Both the position numbers and the translations under genes were made by a program. A stretch of DNA of 64,000 nucleotides, from assembly GCF_003332275.1 (NCBI RefSeq), contig NZ_QOVA01000021.1, forward strand, positions 1 through 64,000. Direction: 5' to 3'. This document shows positions 20,274-30,130 of this stretch, piece after piece. The stretch's first letter is position 1. The number at the start of each line of letters is the position of its first letter. This DNA comes from Edaphovirga cremea (GTDB lineage Bacteria > Pseudomonadota > Gammaproteobacteria > Enterobacterales > Enterobacteriaceae). The notes beneath the pieces are model-generated. The model was not told the origin of the DNA and did not search any database. It saw nothing but the letters and a program-made list of their open reading frames with translations.

Positions 20274-20838
20274 CGTCGCCCGACCAGATAATTTCGCCAG
20301 TTTGCACCTGCATCAATTGCATTTCCAGCGTCGGGGATTTGGCATCGCCACGCGCATCGCTGTAAAGAACATATTGTGCATTCACGTAGCGCGCCAGACC
20401 GATCGCCTTGCTGCGCGATCCCAGACTGTCATCGGCAGACAGCCCCAGCGTCTGTTTCGCCGTCACCAATTGGCTGTCTGGTACCACGGTAAATGTGCTG
20501 TTCGAGGCCAGGGCATTGTGCAGTGCCGACGTAGCCTGAGCGGTTTGCAATGAACCGTTGGTGTTGTTTTTCACGCTATCAAGCAGCAACACACTGCCCG
20601 GTGTAACGCCATCGGCTTTCAGCATTTGCGCCACCAGCGGATTCACGCTGGCATCCCAATCAATGGGTTTTTGCATCTTGGGCGGTTGCGGCACGGTTTC
20701 GCCTGGCTCAGGTACCGGTTTCTCAGGAACAGGCGGGGTAGGAATCACGGTTACTGGTGCTTCAGGTTGTTCTGGTGGACGCTGCGGACAGCCGGTCAAC
20801 ACCAGCGCCGCCAACGCGACAAACAGATACTTTTTCAT
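20257..20838 (-). CDS. lpoB: Outer-membrane lipoprotein LpoB, activator of PBP1B
   Basis: Lipoprotein that reaches from the outer membrane through the peptidoglycan to activate the synthase PBP1B (MrcB). The signal sequence ends in lipobox LTGC (lipidated Cys17), then comes a Pro-rich flexible linker (residues 18-57) and a TolB-like globular domain including VKNNTNGSLQTAQAT and SLGSRSKAIGLARYV. It is 193 residues against 213 in E. coli, the difference being mainly a shorter linker. Confidence 0.93.
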   Translation of the reverse strand: MKKYLFVALAALVLTGCPQRPPEQPEAPVTVIPTPPVPEKPVPEPGETVPQPPKMQKPIDWDASVNPLVAQMLKADGVTPGSVLLLDSVKNNTNGSLQTAQATSALHNALASNSTFTVVPDSQLVTAKQTLGLSADDSLGSRSKAIGLARYVNAQYVLYSDARGDAKSPTLEMQLMQVQTGEIIWSGDGAIQR

Positions 20839-20867
20839 CGTCCCTCTCCGGTCGTGCTATTTGCTAT

Positions 20868-21242
20868 TTAAAGATAAAGATGTAAACGCACGCTGTGCGC
20901 ATCAAGATTGCCAATCAGCGAATAAATTTGCGCAGTTGAGTCCGCCGGTACCGTGATCGTGCGCGGTTTTTCCTGCGGCAGGAGATCCAATCCCTGTGCA
21001 TCATACCAATAGAATCGGTAATGAACCGTCACAGGCGTCGTCTGGCTATTGCTCAGGATTGAGGTGGCAATTTTCCTGCCTGACGCAGCGGAAATTGCAG
21101 GTTTGTCCGCGGTTATGCCCGCAGTCAGTACCGGGGATTCCATCACCACCGTTTGCTGATTGTTCAGGGCGATTTGTTCCGGTGCACTACTGCAACCCGC
21201 CAACAACACCGCCGGTAAAACGAGCGCCATCAGACAACGCAT
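20868..21242 (-). CDS. ycfL: YcfL family lipoprotein
   Basis: Small lipoprotein of 124 residues with lipobox LLAGC (Cys17), followed by a DUF1425-type beta-rich domain (VHYRFYWYDAQGLDLLP). Function is unknown. It lies between hinT and lpoB as in E. coli. Confidence 0.9.
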   Translation of the reverse strand: MRCLMALVLPAVLLAGCSSAPEQIALNNQQTVVMESPVLTAGITADKPAISAASGRKIATSILSNSQTTPVTVHYRFYWYDAQGLDLLPQEKPRTITVPADSTAQIYSLIGNLDAHSVRLHLYL

Positions 21243-21251
21243 AAAGGATCC

Positions 21252-21602
21252 TTAACGTGAAAGCAGCGGCCCAAGCACGCGGCCACCGATCAGATGCATA
21301 TGGATGTGATAAACCTCCTGACCAGCATGACGATTGCAGTTGATGATCAGACGGTAGCCATCCTCGGCGATCCCTTCCTGCTTGGCGATTTTTGCCGCCG
21401 CAGTAATCATGCGTCCCAGGGCGAGTTCGTGCTCGACGGTGACATCATTGACCGTTGGAATCAGGACATTGGGGATAATCAGTACGTGAGTCGGTGCCTG
21501 TGGCGAAATGTCACGGAATGCGGTGACCAGTTCATCCTGATAAATGACATCCGCAGGGATCTCGCGACGAATAATTTTACTGAAAATCGTTTCTTCAGCC
21601 AT
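21252..21602 (-). CDS. hinT: Purine nucleoside phosphoramidase (HIT family)
   Basis: Histidine-triad hydrolase that cleaves AMP-lysine and other phosphoramidates. It carries the HIT motif HIHMH near residue 98-102 and the N-terminus [18 protein letters not shown], almost identical to E. coli HinT. It is slightly shorter (116 against 119 residues), ending RVLGPLLSR. It heads the ycfL-lpoB-thiK-nagZ-ycfP series, with only 9 bases to ycfL. Confidence 0.95.
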   Translation of the reverse strand: MAEETIFSKIIRREIPADVIYQDELVTAFRDISPQAPTHVLIIPNVLIPTVNDVTVEHELALGRMITAAAKIAKQEGIAEDGYRLIINCNRHAGQEVYHIHMHLIGGRVLGPLLSR

Positions 21603-21710
21603 GTGCCATATCCTTTATAAGCTAAAACGTGAGTACGCAGTATGAGTGACATTTTCCATTTCTTTCAACCTCATTCGACATATTGCGTGCCATAGACAAC
21701 CCATGCAGAG

Positions 21711-21732
21711 AAAACCCCGATTTGATCGGCGT
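21711..21732 (-). terminator. Terminator after higA
   Basis: A short stem (CCGAT/ATCGG, extendable past one mismatch to an 8-bp AAC/GTT base) with T-rich flanks on both strands, about 12 bases beyond the higA stop. Confidence 0.55.
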
Positions 21733-21744
21733 TTCTTTTAAAAA

Positions 21745-22047
21745 TTAATGTGCCGATACCGGTGAAAGTTGCAGGCGCGTTAATCGTGATGTGTCGATAT
21801 TTTGACGCGCATGCCATAGGTCATACGCATCTTGCATGCTCATCCAAAGCTGTTCAGAGCTACCGATCACGATAGATAACCTGATTGCCATTTCAGGCGA
21901 TATATCAGACTGACAACTTATCAGCCGCTGCAATGTTGACGGAGAGACATCAAGCGCTTTAGACAGGGCTCTGGCACTCATATTAAGCGCTTCCATAGTC
22001 TCTTTGATTAACTCTCCCGGATGCGGGGGATTGTACATAGTAGCCAT
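21745..22047 (-). CDS. higA: HigA-type antitoxin (Xre family)
   Basis: DNA-binding antitoxin of 100 residues. It begins with the family hallmark PPHPGELIKE, then an Xre-like helix-turn-helix (SARALSKALDVSPSTLQRLI). It would neutralise the HigB-like mRNase and repress its own operon. The start shares one base with the higB stop (TGATG), the toxin-first order typical of higBA. The pair lies in a stretch absent from E. coli K-12 at this site. Confidence 0.88.
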   Translation of the reverse strand: MATMYNPPHPGELIKETMEALNMSARALSKALDVSPSTLQRLISCQSDISPEMAIRLSIVIGSSEQLWMSMQDAYDLWHARQNIDTSRLTRLQLSPVSAH

Positions 22048-22325
22048 CAGTGATAATCCTCGTAGTTAACAATGTAGGCATCACCATCAATAAACTCGAA
22101 TGTAATGCGCCAATTGCCAGTAACCGTGATTGACCAAACTCCTTGTTTGTTCCCGTGGAGCGGATGCAAAAAAAATCCGGGGAGGTCGATATCTTTTACA
22201 TCTTTTGCTAAATCAATGACGCTAAGACGAAGGCCGATTTTTTGTGCTTGTTTCGCATCGATACCAACCAGTGAGCCAGACTCAAAAAATTTCTTTAATC
22301 CTTTATGTCTGAAGCTCTTAATCAT
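22047..22325 (-). CDS. higB: HigB-type toxin (RelE superfamily)
   Basis: Predicted ribosome-dependent mRNA interferase. From the ATG at 22325 the protein is 92 residues with the family pattern IKSFRHKGLKKFFE at the N-terminus, then HPLHGNKQGVWSITVTGNWR and FEFIDGDAYIVNYEDYH at the C-terminus. A longer frame starting at 22388 would overlap the operator palindrome and lacks homology in its first 21 residues. Confidence 0.87.
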   Translation of the reverse strand: MIKSFRHKGLKKFFESGSLVGIDAKQAQKIGLRLSVIDLAKDVKDIDLPGFFLHPLHGNKQGVWSITVTGNWRITFEFIDGDAYIVNYEDYH

Positions 22326-22377
22326 CTTAGTTACCTGACAAGTCCGTTGTGTATGAGAGATTGTATAATGATGACGC

Positions 22378-22398
22378 GTGATGCGCAATACGCATCAC
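22378..22398. promoter_or_regulatory. Probable HigA operator
   Basis: Perfect 8-bp arms GTGATGCG and CGCATCAC around a 5-base centre, 53 bases upstream of the higB start. A TATACA-like -10 lies just downstream on the minus strand. The position fits autoregulation by HigA. Confidence 0.6.
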
Positions 22399-22437
22399 CC
22401 TTCATTATCTCCCACGGCTGGGAAAAAAGTGCATCCG

Positions 22438-23826
22438 CTATTTATAGAGATCGATCAATGCTGTCTTGATTTTGCTGAACGATGTTCTCGGGCTGTAAAA
22501 GATCGGTTTACTCCCTCCGCCGCCCGATTTCAATAAAATCCCGGCGTCTGCCAGTTTTTCCATATGTAATCTGGCCGCCGACTCGGAAATCCCGGCGCGA
22601 TCGGCAAATCCCTTGATGGTGAAATTCTCGCCCGGTGACATCACGGCAATATTCAGGATTTTTTGCTGGATATCCGGCATCTTTTTACGAATGCCACTGG
22701 CGAAAACCCAGTTATCAAATTCACGCAGATTCGCCGCAACGCTTTTGGCGTGCTCAATGATACCTTTTACGGCTCTCTCCAGAATCTGACATTGATACTC
22801 GACAAAGTAGGTCACATCCAGATTATCGGTTTCTGTTTTCAAATAGGCTTCACCGTATTGCACGGGTGCCTCTTTCAGTAACTGGGAAATCGAAATATAT
22901 AAAAAAGCCTCATAACCCTGCTTAAATAAAAACCAATAGCACAGCGCACGCGCAACGCGCCCATTGCCATCCCTGAATGGATGCAGATAACCGATACAAA
23001 AATGCAGCATGCAGGCTTTTATTACCGGATGCAGATAAGTATTGGGCGAAAGCCCCTCTTCATGCTCGTAATTCAACCAGGCAATAAATTGATCGAGTTT
23101 AGCGGGCAAAATTTCCGCCCCGGGGGGCGTATGAACAACGTTGCCATCGCGCCCCTCAACCCAGACATCGTTGGTGGTTCTCACTTCGCCGGGCTGATAT
23201 TTCGCATCATCGATGCCTCTTGTCGCCTCTTCGTGAAACTGCAAGAACAGTTCCATCGACATGGTGTCATAGCGACTTTCATAGGCGAGGGACATTAATC
23301 GCTGGTTACCGAGGATCATTTTTTCACTTTCAGTCCGTCCCGACCTTTTTTCCGCCAGCATTTGTCTGGCGACGGCCCGCGTCGTCGACGCGCCCTCCAA
23401 CTGGCTGGAGGCAATACTTTCTGCATCGATATAGTCATGCAGGTAATAACCCGGAATACCGATGTTATTGATGAGGTCCTGTAGCCCGGCATCCGTACAG
23501 TGCCGATCAATCAGCGAACAGGTTTTTTGCATTGAAGGCAGCAGCGTAAACAGGGCGATATTACCCAGCGCCTTGTTCAGCCGGGGAATGGGCTTGAGCA
23601 CAACGCGCCGGGCAAATTTTATCAACGACCATTTTGCCTTGGCTTTATCGGCATGTTGGGTTCTGTTGAGAATGTCATTCCAATGCAGATACCGCCCCTT
23701 TTCATCCACCACAGACATGATCTGCGCGGCGTCCAGCAAGGTTTCGGCATTCATTTTGCCAAACAATGCCATGACGCAGGGTTCCATTGCGTCAAACAGC
23801 TCGCTATTGGCCGGTGGTCTCTTCAT
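22438..23826 (-). CDS. Fic family protein with C-terminal winged helix
   Basis: Predicted AMP-transferase of 462 residues. The catalytic Fic motif HPFRDGNGRVAR is intact at 282-293. An inhibitory-helix motif SSQLEG (140-145) lies N-terminal to the Fic core, the arrangement of class II, self-inhibited Fic proteins, so no separate antitoxin gene is expected. The C-terminal 70 residues (FTIKGFADRAGISESAARLHMEKLADAGIL..., described only in part) look like a winged helix-turn-helix. Target unknown. It lies upstream of higBA on the same strand but is separated by 113 bases that hold the higBA operator. Confidence 0.88.
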   Translation of the reverse strand: MKRPPANSELFDAMEPCVMALFGKMNAETLLDAAQIMSVVDEKGRYLHWNDILNRTQHADKAKAKWSLIKFARRVVLKPIPRLNKALGNIALFTLLPSMQKTCSLIDRHCTDAGLQDLINNIGIPGYYLHDYIDAESIASSQLEGASTTRAVARQMLAEKRSGRTESEKMILGNQRLMSLAYESRYDTMSMELFLQFHEEATRGIDDAKYQPGEVRTTNDVWVEGRDGNVVHTPPGAEILPAKLDQFIAWLNYEHEEGLSPNTYLHPVIKACMLHFCIGYLHPFRDGNGRVARALCYWFLFKQGYEAFLYISISQLLKEAPVQYGEAYLKTETDNLDVTYFVEYQCQILERAVKGIIEHAKSVAANLREFDNWVFASGIRKKMPDIQQKILNIAVMSPGENFTIKGFADRAGISESAARLHMEKLADAGILLKSGGGGSKPIFYSPRTSFSKIKTALIDLYK

Positions 23827-23972
23827 CTCTCTGCATAGCTCTTTTTTTTGCCGTTATATGAGAGCAATGTAGAGCAAATGAGGTGCATTGTCCATGGTGA
23901 GGATTGTTCGGGGTGAGGATGGATTATGATGAGAATGCTTCGAATTGAGTTGACGGGATCTACATCACTGAA

Positions 23973-23999
23973 ACAAAAAAAGGGAAGCTTTCGCCTCCC
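23973..23999 (-). terminator. ptsG terminator
   Basis: Stem GGGAGGC/GCTTCCC with a GAAA tetraloop, followed by seven T on the minus strand, 24 bases after the ptsG stop. Confidence 0.88.
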
Positions 24000-24022
24000 T
24001 CTCATATTTCCCCAACGCTGAA

Positions 24023-25456
24023 TCAGTTGTTACGGATGTATTCATCCATATCAGTTTTCAGGTTGTCAGATTTGGTACCGAAGATGGCCTGTACGCCAGA
24101 ACCGGCTACGACTACGCCCGCTGCGCCCAGTTTCTTCAGGCCCGCCTGGTCAACACGTGCGACATCGGCAACGCTGACGCGCAGACGAGTGATACATGCA
24201 TCCAGGTTAGTGATGTTTTCTTTACCGCCGAAAGCCTGTACCAGTGCCGCAGACATCTCGGTGCCGCCCTGAACAACCTGATCGGAAGAGCTGTCTTCGC
24301 GACCCGGCGTTTTCAGATCCAGCTTGGCGATCAGTACACGGAACACGCTGTAGTAGATCAGGCCGTAGATGACACCGACAATCGGGAACAACCAGATACG
24401 ACTGCTGTTACCGCTCAGAACGATAAAGTCGATCAGACCGTGCGAGAAGCTGGTGCCATCACGCATACCGAGCAGAATACAGATTGGGAATGCCAGACCA
24501 GCCAGAATCGCATGGATCCCGTACAGGATCGGCGCAACGAACATGAATGAGAATTCAATAGGTTCGGTGATACCGGTCAGGAACGAGGTCAATGCAGCGG
24601 AGATCATGATACCGCCCACTTTTGCACGGTTTTCCGGTTTGGCTGAGTGCCAAATCGCAATCGCCGCCGCTGGCAGACCATACATTTTGAACAGGAAGCC
24701 ACCAGACAACATACCCGCCGTTGGGTCACCCGCCATATAGCGCGGAATGTCACCGTGGAATGTTTGGCCCGCAGCGTTCACGTATTCACCAATCTGCATT
24801 TGGAATGGTACGTTCCAGATGTGATGCAGACCGAATGGAACCAGTGCCCGCTCAACCACGCCGTAGATACCAAACGCAACCACTGGGTTCTGGTAAGCAG
24901 CCCATTGGGAGAACGTTTGAATAGCTGTACCGATCGGTGGCCAGATAAAGGAAAGGATCACACCCAGAATAATCGCTGCCAGGCCGGAGATAATCGGCAC
25001 AAAGCGTTTACCGGCAAAAAAGCCCAGATATTCAGGCAATTGAATGCGGTAGAAACGATTGAACATGTAGGCTGCAATCGCACCGGAAATGATACCGCCC
25101 AGCACACCCGTATCGGCCAGGTGCTTGGCTGCAATCTCTTCAACAGGCAGATGCAGAACCAGTGGTGCAACCACTGCCATGGTTTTCACCATGATGCCGT
25201 AGGCAACTACGGCTGCCAGTGCAGATACGCCATCGTTATTGGTGAAGCCGAGTGCAACACCGATAGCGAAAATCAAAGGCATGTTGGCAAAAACAGAGCC
25301 CCCTGCTTCGGCCATGACATGGGAAACAATGGTAGGTAGCCAGCTGAAGTTGGCGGAACCGACACCGAGCAGAATACCTGCTATCGGCAGTACGGAGACC
25401 GGCAGCATCAGCGATTTACCTACTTTTTGCAGGTTTGCAAATGCGTTCTTAAACAT
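24023..25456 (-). CDS. ptsG: Glucose-specific PTS enzyme IICB
   Basis: Main glucose transporter: imports and phosphorylates glucose with phosphate from EIIA-Glc. The protein is 477 residues, the same as E. coli. The N-terminal IIC domain is a polytopic membrane region (to about residue 385). The C-terminal IIB domain carries the phosphorylated cysteine in [11 protein letters not shown]. It is followed by a strong terminator. The 5' leader keeps the SgrS pairing sequence, and CRP- and Mlc-like sites lie further upstream. Confidence 0.97.
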   Translation of the reverse strand: MFKNAFANLQKVGKSLMLPVSVLPIAGILLGVGSANFSWLPTIVSHVMAEAGGSVFANMPLIFAIGVALGFTNNDGVSALAAVVAYGIMVKTMAVVAPLVLHLPVEEIAAKHLADTGVLGGIISGAIAAYMFNRFYRIQLPEYLGFFAGKRFVPIISGLAAIILGVILSFIWPPIGTAIQTFSQWAAYQNPVVAFGIYGVVERALVPFGLHHIWNVPFQMQIGEYVNAAGQTFHGDIPRYMAGDPTAGMLSGGFLFKMYGLPAAAIAIWHSAKPENRAKVGGIMISAALTSFLTGITEPIEFSFMFVAPILYGIHAILAGLAFPICILLGMRDGTSFSHGLIDFIVLSGNSSRIWLFPIVGVIYGLIYYSVFRVLIAKLDLKTPGREDSSSDQVVQGGTEMSAALVQAFGGKENITNLDACITRLRVSVADVARVDQAGLKKLGAAGVVVAGSGVQAIFGTKSDNLKTDMDEYIRNN

Positions 25457-25477
25457 AGTTGAGTGTGCTCCTGAGTA
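25457..25477 (-). promoter_or_regulatory. SgrS pairing site and ribosome-binding site of ptsG
   Basis: The leader reads ACTCAGGAGCACACTCAACT just before the ptsG ATG, differing at few positions from the E. coli sequence paired by the small RNA SgrS under glucose-phosphate stress. The AGGAG within it is the Shine-Dalgarno. The sgrS gene is not in this window. Confidence 0.7.
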
Positions 25478-25562
25478 ATAGTGCTTTTAGTACTTCTCGC
25501 GGCGAACCGCACAGCAAAGGTGGGAGAAATAACCCTTGCTGGTCGGGGCGTCTGAGCACCCC

Positions 25563-25589
25563 TTTAATTTTTACGCAGAGTAAAATAAA
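25563..25589. promoter_or_regulatory. Mlc/NagC-like palindrome upstream of ptsG
   Basis: TTTAATTTTTAC and GTAAAATAAA flank GCAGA, a near-palindrome with AT-rich arms of the kind bound by Mlc, the glucose-responsive repressor of ptsG in E. coli. It sits about 107-133 bases upstream of the start. Confidence 0.45.
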
Positions 25590-25603
25590 TGCGATCAATA
25601 ATG

Positions 25604-25619
25604 TTTGATGGCAGTCACG
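25604..25619. promoter_or_regulatory. CRP-like site upstream of ptsG
   Basis: TTTGATGGCAGTCACG matches 8 of 10 defined bases of TGTGA-N6-TCACA, about 150 bases upstream of the ptsG start, consistent with the known CRP activation of ptsG. The rest of 25478-25781 shows no gene. Confidence 0.5.
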
Positions 25620-25781
25620 TTTCGATGAATAAAAGCAGTTAACGCCCCTGTGAATGCAATGTTTTGTAAAAGTTTATACAAAAAACGCATCGCCATCGTC
25701 TGAAAACGGGTGAGAACATTACCCGTTTTGACGATTAATTACGAGCTGAAAAATAAAGAGTTTGCGATGATCAGAGGAAAC

Positions 25782-26570
25782 TCAGGATCGGGGGGCGATT
25801 TCAACATTAAATAAACGTGAAAAATTGGCGGTGGTGGCCTCGGCGAGACGCTCCAACGAGACACCTTTCAATACGGCCATATATTCTGCAACATCACGGA
25901 CATAGGCCGGTTGATTCTCTTTGCCACGGTGTGGCACAGGTGCCAGATAGGGAGAATCGGTTTCGACCAGTAACCGGTCGAGAGGGACGTAACGAGCCAC
26001 TTCCCGCAACTGTTCGGCGTTGCGGAACGTCACAATCCCGGAAAAGGAGATATAGAAACCGATATCGAGCAGTTTCTCCGCCGTTGCGCAATCCTCTGTA
26101 AAACAGTGCAGTACACCGCCGCACTCCTGCGCATTTTCTTCACGCAGGATCGCCAGCGTATCTTCCCGCGCATCACGGGTATGCACGATGACCGGCTTAT
26201 GCAGTTCACGACCTATACGGATATGATTGCGGAATGACTCTTGCTGCTGCGCAATATTATCCTTCTGGTAAAAATAATCCAGACCGGTTTCACCCAGCGC
26301 AACTACCCGATCGTTATTCGCCAGACGGCGCAAATCCTCAACCTGATAACCCCCTTCCAGATTCAGCGGATGAACCCCGCAGGACATCACTACGTCAGCG
26401 CGCGGGCCGATCAGGGCATTCATCGCCTCAAAACCGCGCAGCGTGGTCGCAACAGCCAGAAACAGGCCGACATCGCGCGCATTGGCTTTCTGTAATACAT
26501 CGTCCACACTTGTGTGCAGGCTCTGGTAATCAAGGCCATCAAGGTGGCAGTGGGAATCGACTAACAACAT
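25782..26570 (-). CDS. ycfH: TatD-family metal-dependent hydrolase YcfH
   Basis: Metallo-hydrolase of the TatD DNase family, 262 residues (E. coli YcfH 265). Metal ligands are in DSHCHLD at the N-terminus, GETGLDYFY, VIVHTRDA, HCFTE and ETDSPYLAP. Exact substrate is unknown; relatives are 3'-5' exonucleases. It is the distal gene of the pabC-mltG-tmk-holB-ycfH series, 27 bases after holB. Confidence 0.93.
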   Translation of the reverse strand: MLLVDSHCHLDGLDYQSLHTSVDDVLQKANARDVGLFLAVATTLRGFEAMNALIGPRADVVMSCGVHPLNLEGGYQVEDLRRLANNDRVVALGETGLDYFYQKDNIAQQQESFRNHIRIGRELHKPVIVHTRDAREDTLAILREENAQECGGVLHCFTEDCATAEKLLDIGFYISFSGIVTFRNAEQLREVARYVPLDRLLVETDSPYLAPVPHRGKENQPAYVRDVAEYMAVLKGVSLERLAEATTANFSRLFNVEIAPRS

Positions 26571-26597
26571 AATAGATAAACTCTTACTGCGGATAAA

Positions 26598-27590
26598 TTA
26601 GTGACTGGCGGCAGCGCTGAAGGATTGTTCCCAATGCAGCAACTGCTCCGTTAAAATAAGTTCCCGGTTCACCCCGACAATCGACAACAGCCTCTGGCGG
26701 CAATGCAGCCAGGATTGCATACCCGATTGCAGCGCTTCACTGCTCAGGCTCTGCGCCAGATGGGCGATCAGCGGTTGCTGGTCGTGATTGAGCATATATT
26801 GCCCCGCCCCCTGCTGCCATTTAATGGCGTCGAGCAATAATGTGCACAACCAGTGTAGACGCTCACCGACATCATCGTGATTCAATTGCGGTAACAGCGA
26901 CAGAATATCCTGCTGGCGCAGCGCCTCGCCCAGTTGAATGCACAACTGGCTACGCTGGCGCCAGCGTTCGGGTTGCAGTAATTTCAGCGCCGCCAGTGGT
27001 GCGCCATTCGACAGACGCAAAGCGGTGCGTATACTCCCGGTGTCCGTCGGCAATTGGCGATTAATCCACTGGCTGGTCGGCGCTTCGTCCGGGCTGTGCA
27101 GATGCCAGTAAAAACACCGGCTGCGCAACGTCGCCAGCAACCGGGAGGGCTCCTGACAACCGATGAGAAAGTAGGTTTTCTCCGGCGGCTCCTCCAGCGT
27201 TTTCAGCAGGGCGTTGGCAGCCGCTTCGGTTAACAACTCCGCCTGCGCCAGCCACACCACTTTTGCCCCACCCTGTTGCGCATGGGTATACAGCTTTTCG
27301 ACGACTTGCCGCACGGCATCAACACCCAGGCTGGCTTTGCCTTTTTCCGGTGCCAGCACATGCCAGTCGGGATGGTTCCCCGCCAACATCAGCCGACAGC
27401 TATGGCACTGGCCGCAGCTCTTCTCTCCCTGCGGCTGTTGGCACAGCAACCAACGGCTCAGGCCGTAAATCAGTGCATCATCACCATTTCCAGCGCTAGC
27501 ATGCAGCAACAGGGCGTGATGACCCCGCCCGTTCTGATACTGTTCAATCAGTTGACGATAAGGACCGTTGAGCCACGGGTACCAGTTCAT
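26598..27590 (-). CDS. holB: DNA polymerase III delta-prime subunit
   Basis: Clamp-loader subunit, 330 residues (E. coli 334). A degenerate AAA+ module contains the zinc-binding cluster CGQCHSCRLMLAGNHPDWH near residue 60-78, and LRSRCF corresponds to the clamp-loader SRC motif. Its ATG shares one base with the tmk stop (TGATG). Confidence 0.95.
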   Translation of the reverse strand: MNWYPWLNGPYRQLIEQYQNGRGHHALLLHASAGNGDDALIYGLSRWLLCQQPQGEKSCGQCHSCRLMLAGNHPDWHVLAPEKGKASLGVDAVRQVVEKLYTHAQQGGAKVVWLAQAELLTEAAANALLKTLEEPPEKTYFLIGCQEPSRLLATLRSRCFYWHLHSPDEAPTSQWINRQLPTDTGSIRTALRLSNGAPLAALKLLQPERWRQRSQLCIQLGEALRQQDILSLLPQLNHDDVGERLHWLCTLLLDAIKWQQGAGQYMLNHDQQPLIAHLAQSLSSEALQSGMQSWLHCRQRLLSIVGVNRELILTEQLLHWEQSFSAAASH

Positions 27591-28228
27591 CAGCGCGGTT
27601 CCTTATCCTTCAGCCACTGTTGCAGCGTCGAGATGATATCCGCCGTGACACCTTGCAAATCTTGCGAGGCATCAATCGTTTTTATGCGGCTATCGGCGGC
27701 GGCCAGCGACAAATAACGTTCGCGGGTGCGTTCGAAGAAGGCAAGCGACTCCTGCTCAATGCGGTCCAGTTCGCCACGCTGACGTGCGCGCTGCAAACCA
27801 ATTGCTGGCGAAAGATCGAGATACAACGTCAGGTCAGGACGAAAATCCCCGAGAACCGTATCACGCAGCGACATCATCATCTTGCTGTCGATTCCCCGGC
27901 CTCCGCCCTGATAGGCCTGCGACGAGAGGTCATGACGATCGCCCACCACCCACGCGCCTCGCGCCAATGCGGGTTTGATAATCGTCTCGACCAGTTGCAC
28001 GCGCGCGGCGTAGAGCATCAGCACTTCCGCTTTGTCGGTGAGTTTCTCGCCCTCAACGCCCTGCTTAATCAAATCGCGCAGTTTCTCCGCCAGCGGCGTT
28101 CCCCCCGGCTCGCGGGTAAAGACGATCTCTTTCACCCCGAAATCGCGCAACGTATTCACCACAGTGTCACGTGCGGTGGTTTTACCGGCCCCTTCAAGCC
28201 CTTCAATAACGATGAAATTACTTTTCAT
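27590..28228 (-). CDS. tmk: Thymidylate kinase
   Basis: Phosphorylates dTMP to dTDP. The 212-residue protein has the P-loop [11 protein letters not shown] (9-19), [12 protein letters not shown], the DRHDLSS motif and the LID segment GGGRGID. It overlaps the upstream mltG by 11 bases and the downstream holB by one, the standard order in Enterobacterales. Confidence 0.97.
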   Translation of the reverse strand: MKSNFIVIEGLEGAGKTTARDTVVNTLRDFGVKEIVFTREPGGTPLAEKLRDLIKQGVEGEKLTDKAEVLMLYAARVQLVETIIKPALARGAWVVGDRHDLSSQAYQGGGRGIDSKMMMSLRDTVLGDFRPDLTLYLDLSPAIGLQRARQRGELDRIEQESLAFFERTRERYLSLAAADSRIKTIDASQDLQGVTADIISTLQQWLKDKEPR

Positions 28229-29243
28229 TCTTGTTTTTCAAAACCTCACGGTAGGCGCGTACCGCCTTGTTGTGATTCTCAAGGTTGGTACTGAATGTGT
28301 GGCCGCCCTTTCCGTCAGCAACGAAATAGAGATAGGACGTTTTTGCCGGATGCGCTGCGGCCTCAATGGATGCAAGGCCCGGCATGGCAATTGGCGTTGG
28401 CGGCAGGCCCGATATCACATAGGTGTTGTAGGGCGTGGCCGTTTCCAAATCTTTTTTGCTGATATTGCCAATGTATGCGTCGCCCATGCCATAAATAACC
28501 GTAGGATCTGTTTGCATACGCATTCCGATTCTCAATCGATTTATGAACACGGAGGCAACTTTACTGCGTTCGTCGTTGATCGCCGTCTCTTTTTCGATGA
28601 TCGATGCCATCGTCAGCATATCCTCCACGGTCTTGTAAGGCAGCGAAGGCGCACGCCCCTGCCAAATCTGATCAACGGCTTTTTGCATGCGTTGGTTAGC
28701 GCGCTTCAGCAGTGACAGATCCGTGTTACCGGCGGTGTAGAGATAGGTATCTGGATAAAACCAGCCTTCCAGCGGCGCTTTCTCATCCAGACCCAGCGCG
28801 ACCGCAATCTCTGACTCACTCTTTCCGGCCAGCGAGTGCTTCATGTATTGCGCCTGTTGCAATGCCACAAGCCAGTCACGCAAGCGGGAACCTTCAACGA
28901 AGCGGATGGAAAATTGCGCCTCTTTGCCACTTTTCAGCAGCTTCAGCATCTCTTGCACCGTCATGCCCGGCGTAAAGCGGTAAGTCCCGGCCTTGAATTG
29001 CGCGAGTTCCGGTTCGATGCGCAGCAGCCAGGGGAAAAGATAGCTGTCATCGATAATCTGCTCTTTTATCAACAACGTCTCAAGGGCGACCCGCCCGGTT
29101 CCCGCTGGCAACGTGAATATTTTTTCCTGTTTGATCGTCAAGGGACGATCGGCGTATTTCTCTACCTGTTGATAGCCAAACAGCAGGGCACCGAGCACGA
29201 TAATCATCAGGATCGAAACGATCTTCAATGTTTTTTTTGTCAT
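28218..29243 (-). CDS. mltG: Endolytic murein transglycosylase
   Basis: Inner-membrane YceG-like enzyme that cuts nascent glycan strands and so limits chain length. From the ATG at 29243 the protein is 341 residues (E. coli 340): an N-terminal membrane anchor ([19 protein letters not shown]), a LysM-like region, and the catalytic glutamate in [10 protein letters not shown]. The longer frame from 29309 overlaps pabC and adds 22 non-homologous residues. Confidence 0.95.
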   Translation of the reverse strand: MTKKTLKIVSILMIIVLGALLFGYQQVEKYADRPLTIKQEKIFTLPAGTGRVALETLLIKEQIIDDSYLFPWLLRIEPELAQFKAGTYRFTPGMTVQEMLKLLKSGKEAQFSIRFVEGSRLRDWLVALQQAQYMKHSLAGKSESEIAVALGLDEKAPLEGWFYPDTYLYTAGNTDLSLLKRANQRMQKAVDQIWQGRAPSLPYKTVEDMLTMASIIEKETAINDERSKVASVFINRLRIGMRMQTDPTVIYGMGDAYIGNISKKDLETATPYNTYVISGLPPTPIAMPGLASIEAAAHPAKTSYLYFVADGKGGHTFSTNLENHNKAVRAYREVLKNKNEK

Positions 29244-29257
29244 TAAACAGCCATCTA

Positions 29258-30070
29258 TTAGCAATGTTGACGCAAGAAGTCGTACAACTCCCTTGAGCCA
29301 TAAGTCCATGTAGCAGCGCGAATAACAGGCAATACTGGCATCAATGCATTGCAGATCAGTACTTCATCTGCATCAGCCAAAGCGTCAGGCGCGGCAGCGA
29401 CCACGGCAATCTGGTAATCCGATTGCCTCAGCAGCCTGATAATGTGCTGCCTCATGATGCCATCAACGCCCGCCTGCGTTAAATCGGGTGTAAAAACCTG
29501 CTTCCCCTTGCGCCAGAATAAATTAGCCGCACAGCATTCCACCAGCACGCCTGAGGTGTCAAGCACCAGCGCCTCGTCAGCCGTTGTCTGGTCAAGGTGC
29601 AGGCGGATCAACACTTGCTCCAGTCGGTTGAGATGCTTTACGCCCGCCAGCAGAGGATTACGCGCTAAGGCGATAGGACTCAACGCCAGCGTGGCACCCT
29701 GTTCAGCAAGTGCAAGGTAGTGCTGCGGATAAGCTGATGTTGCCACAATGCGGTTGGGCGAATCACACCCTGCCGCACTGTAGCCTCGACCGCCACTCCC
29801 GCGGGTGATCGTGGCTTTGACCACGCCATCACCAACTGATTCCGCGGCAAACTGCATCTCGCTTGATAATTCTGCCCAGGCTATCTCAGGCATCAGCAGG
29901 CGCTGCGCAGCCGAGTGTAAACGACGGAGGTGATCGTCCAACCTGAGGATTTTTCCTTCCGCCGCCCGCGCGGTGGTGAAACAGCCGTCACCAAATTGCA
30001 CCGCCCGATCGCTGACCGCGATCAGTGACTGTTCAACGCCGTTTATCCAATACCTGTTGATCTTATGCAT
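29258..30070 (-). CDS. pabC: Aminodeoxychorismate lyase
   Basis: PLP enzyme of fold type IV that forms p-aminobenzoate from aminodeoxychorismate for folate synthesis. Key motifs are [40 protein letters not shown] (containing the PLP lysine) and [15 protein letters not shown]. From the ATG at 30070 it has 270 residues (E. coli 269); a GTG two codons earlier is possible. It starts just after the fabF terminator. Confidence 0.93.
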   Translation of the reverse strand: MHKINRYWINGVEQSLIAVSDRAVQFGDGCFTTARAAEGKILRLDDHLRRLHSAAQRLLMPEIAWAELSSEMQFAAESVGDGVVKATITRGSGGRGYSAAGCDSPNRIVATSAYPQHYLALAEQGATLALSPIALARNPLLAGVKHLNRLEQVLIRLHLDQTTADEALVLDTSGVLVECCAANLFWRKGKQVFTPDLTQAGVDGIMRQHIIRLLRQSDYQIAVVAAAPDALADADEVLICNALMPVLPVIRAATWTYGSRELYDFLRQHC

Positions 30071-30130
30071 CGCCACGCTATCCCGTTAAGACCCTGTTTT
30101 AGTGCTGCAAGGGGATGATTTTCAGCAAAT

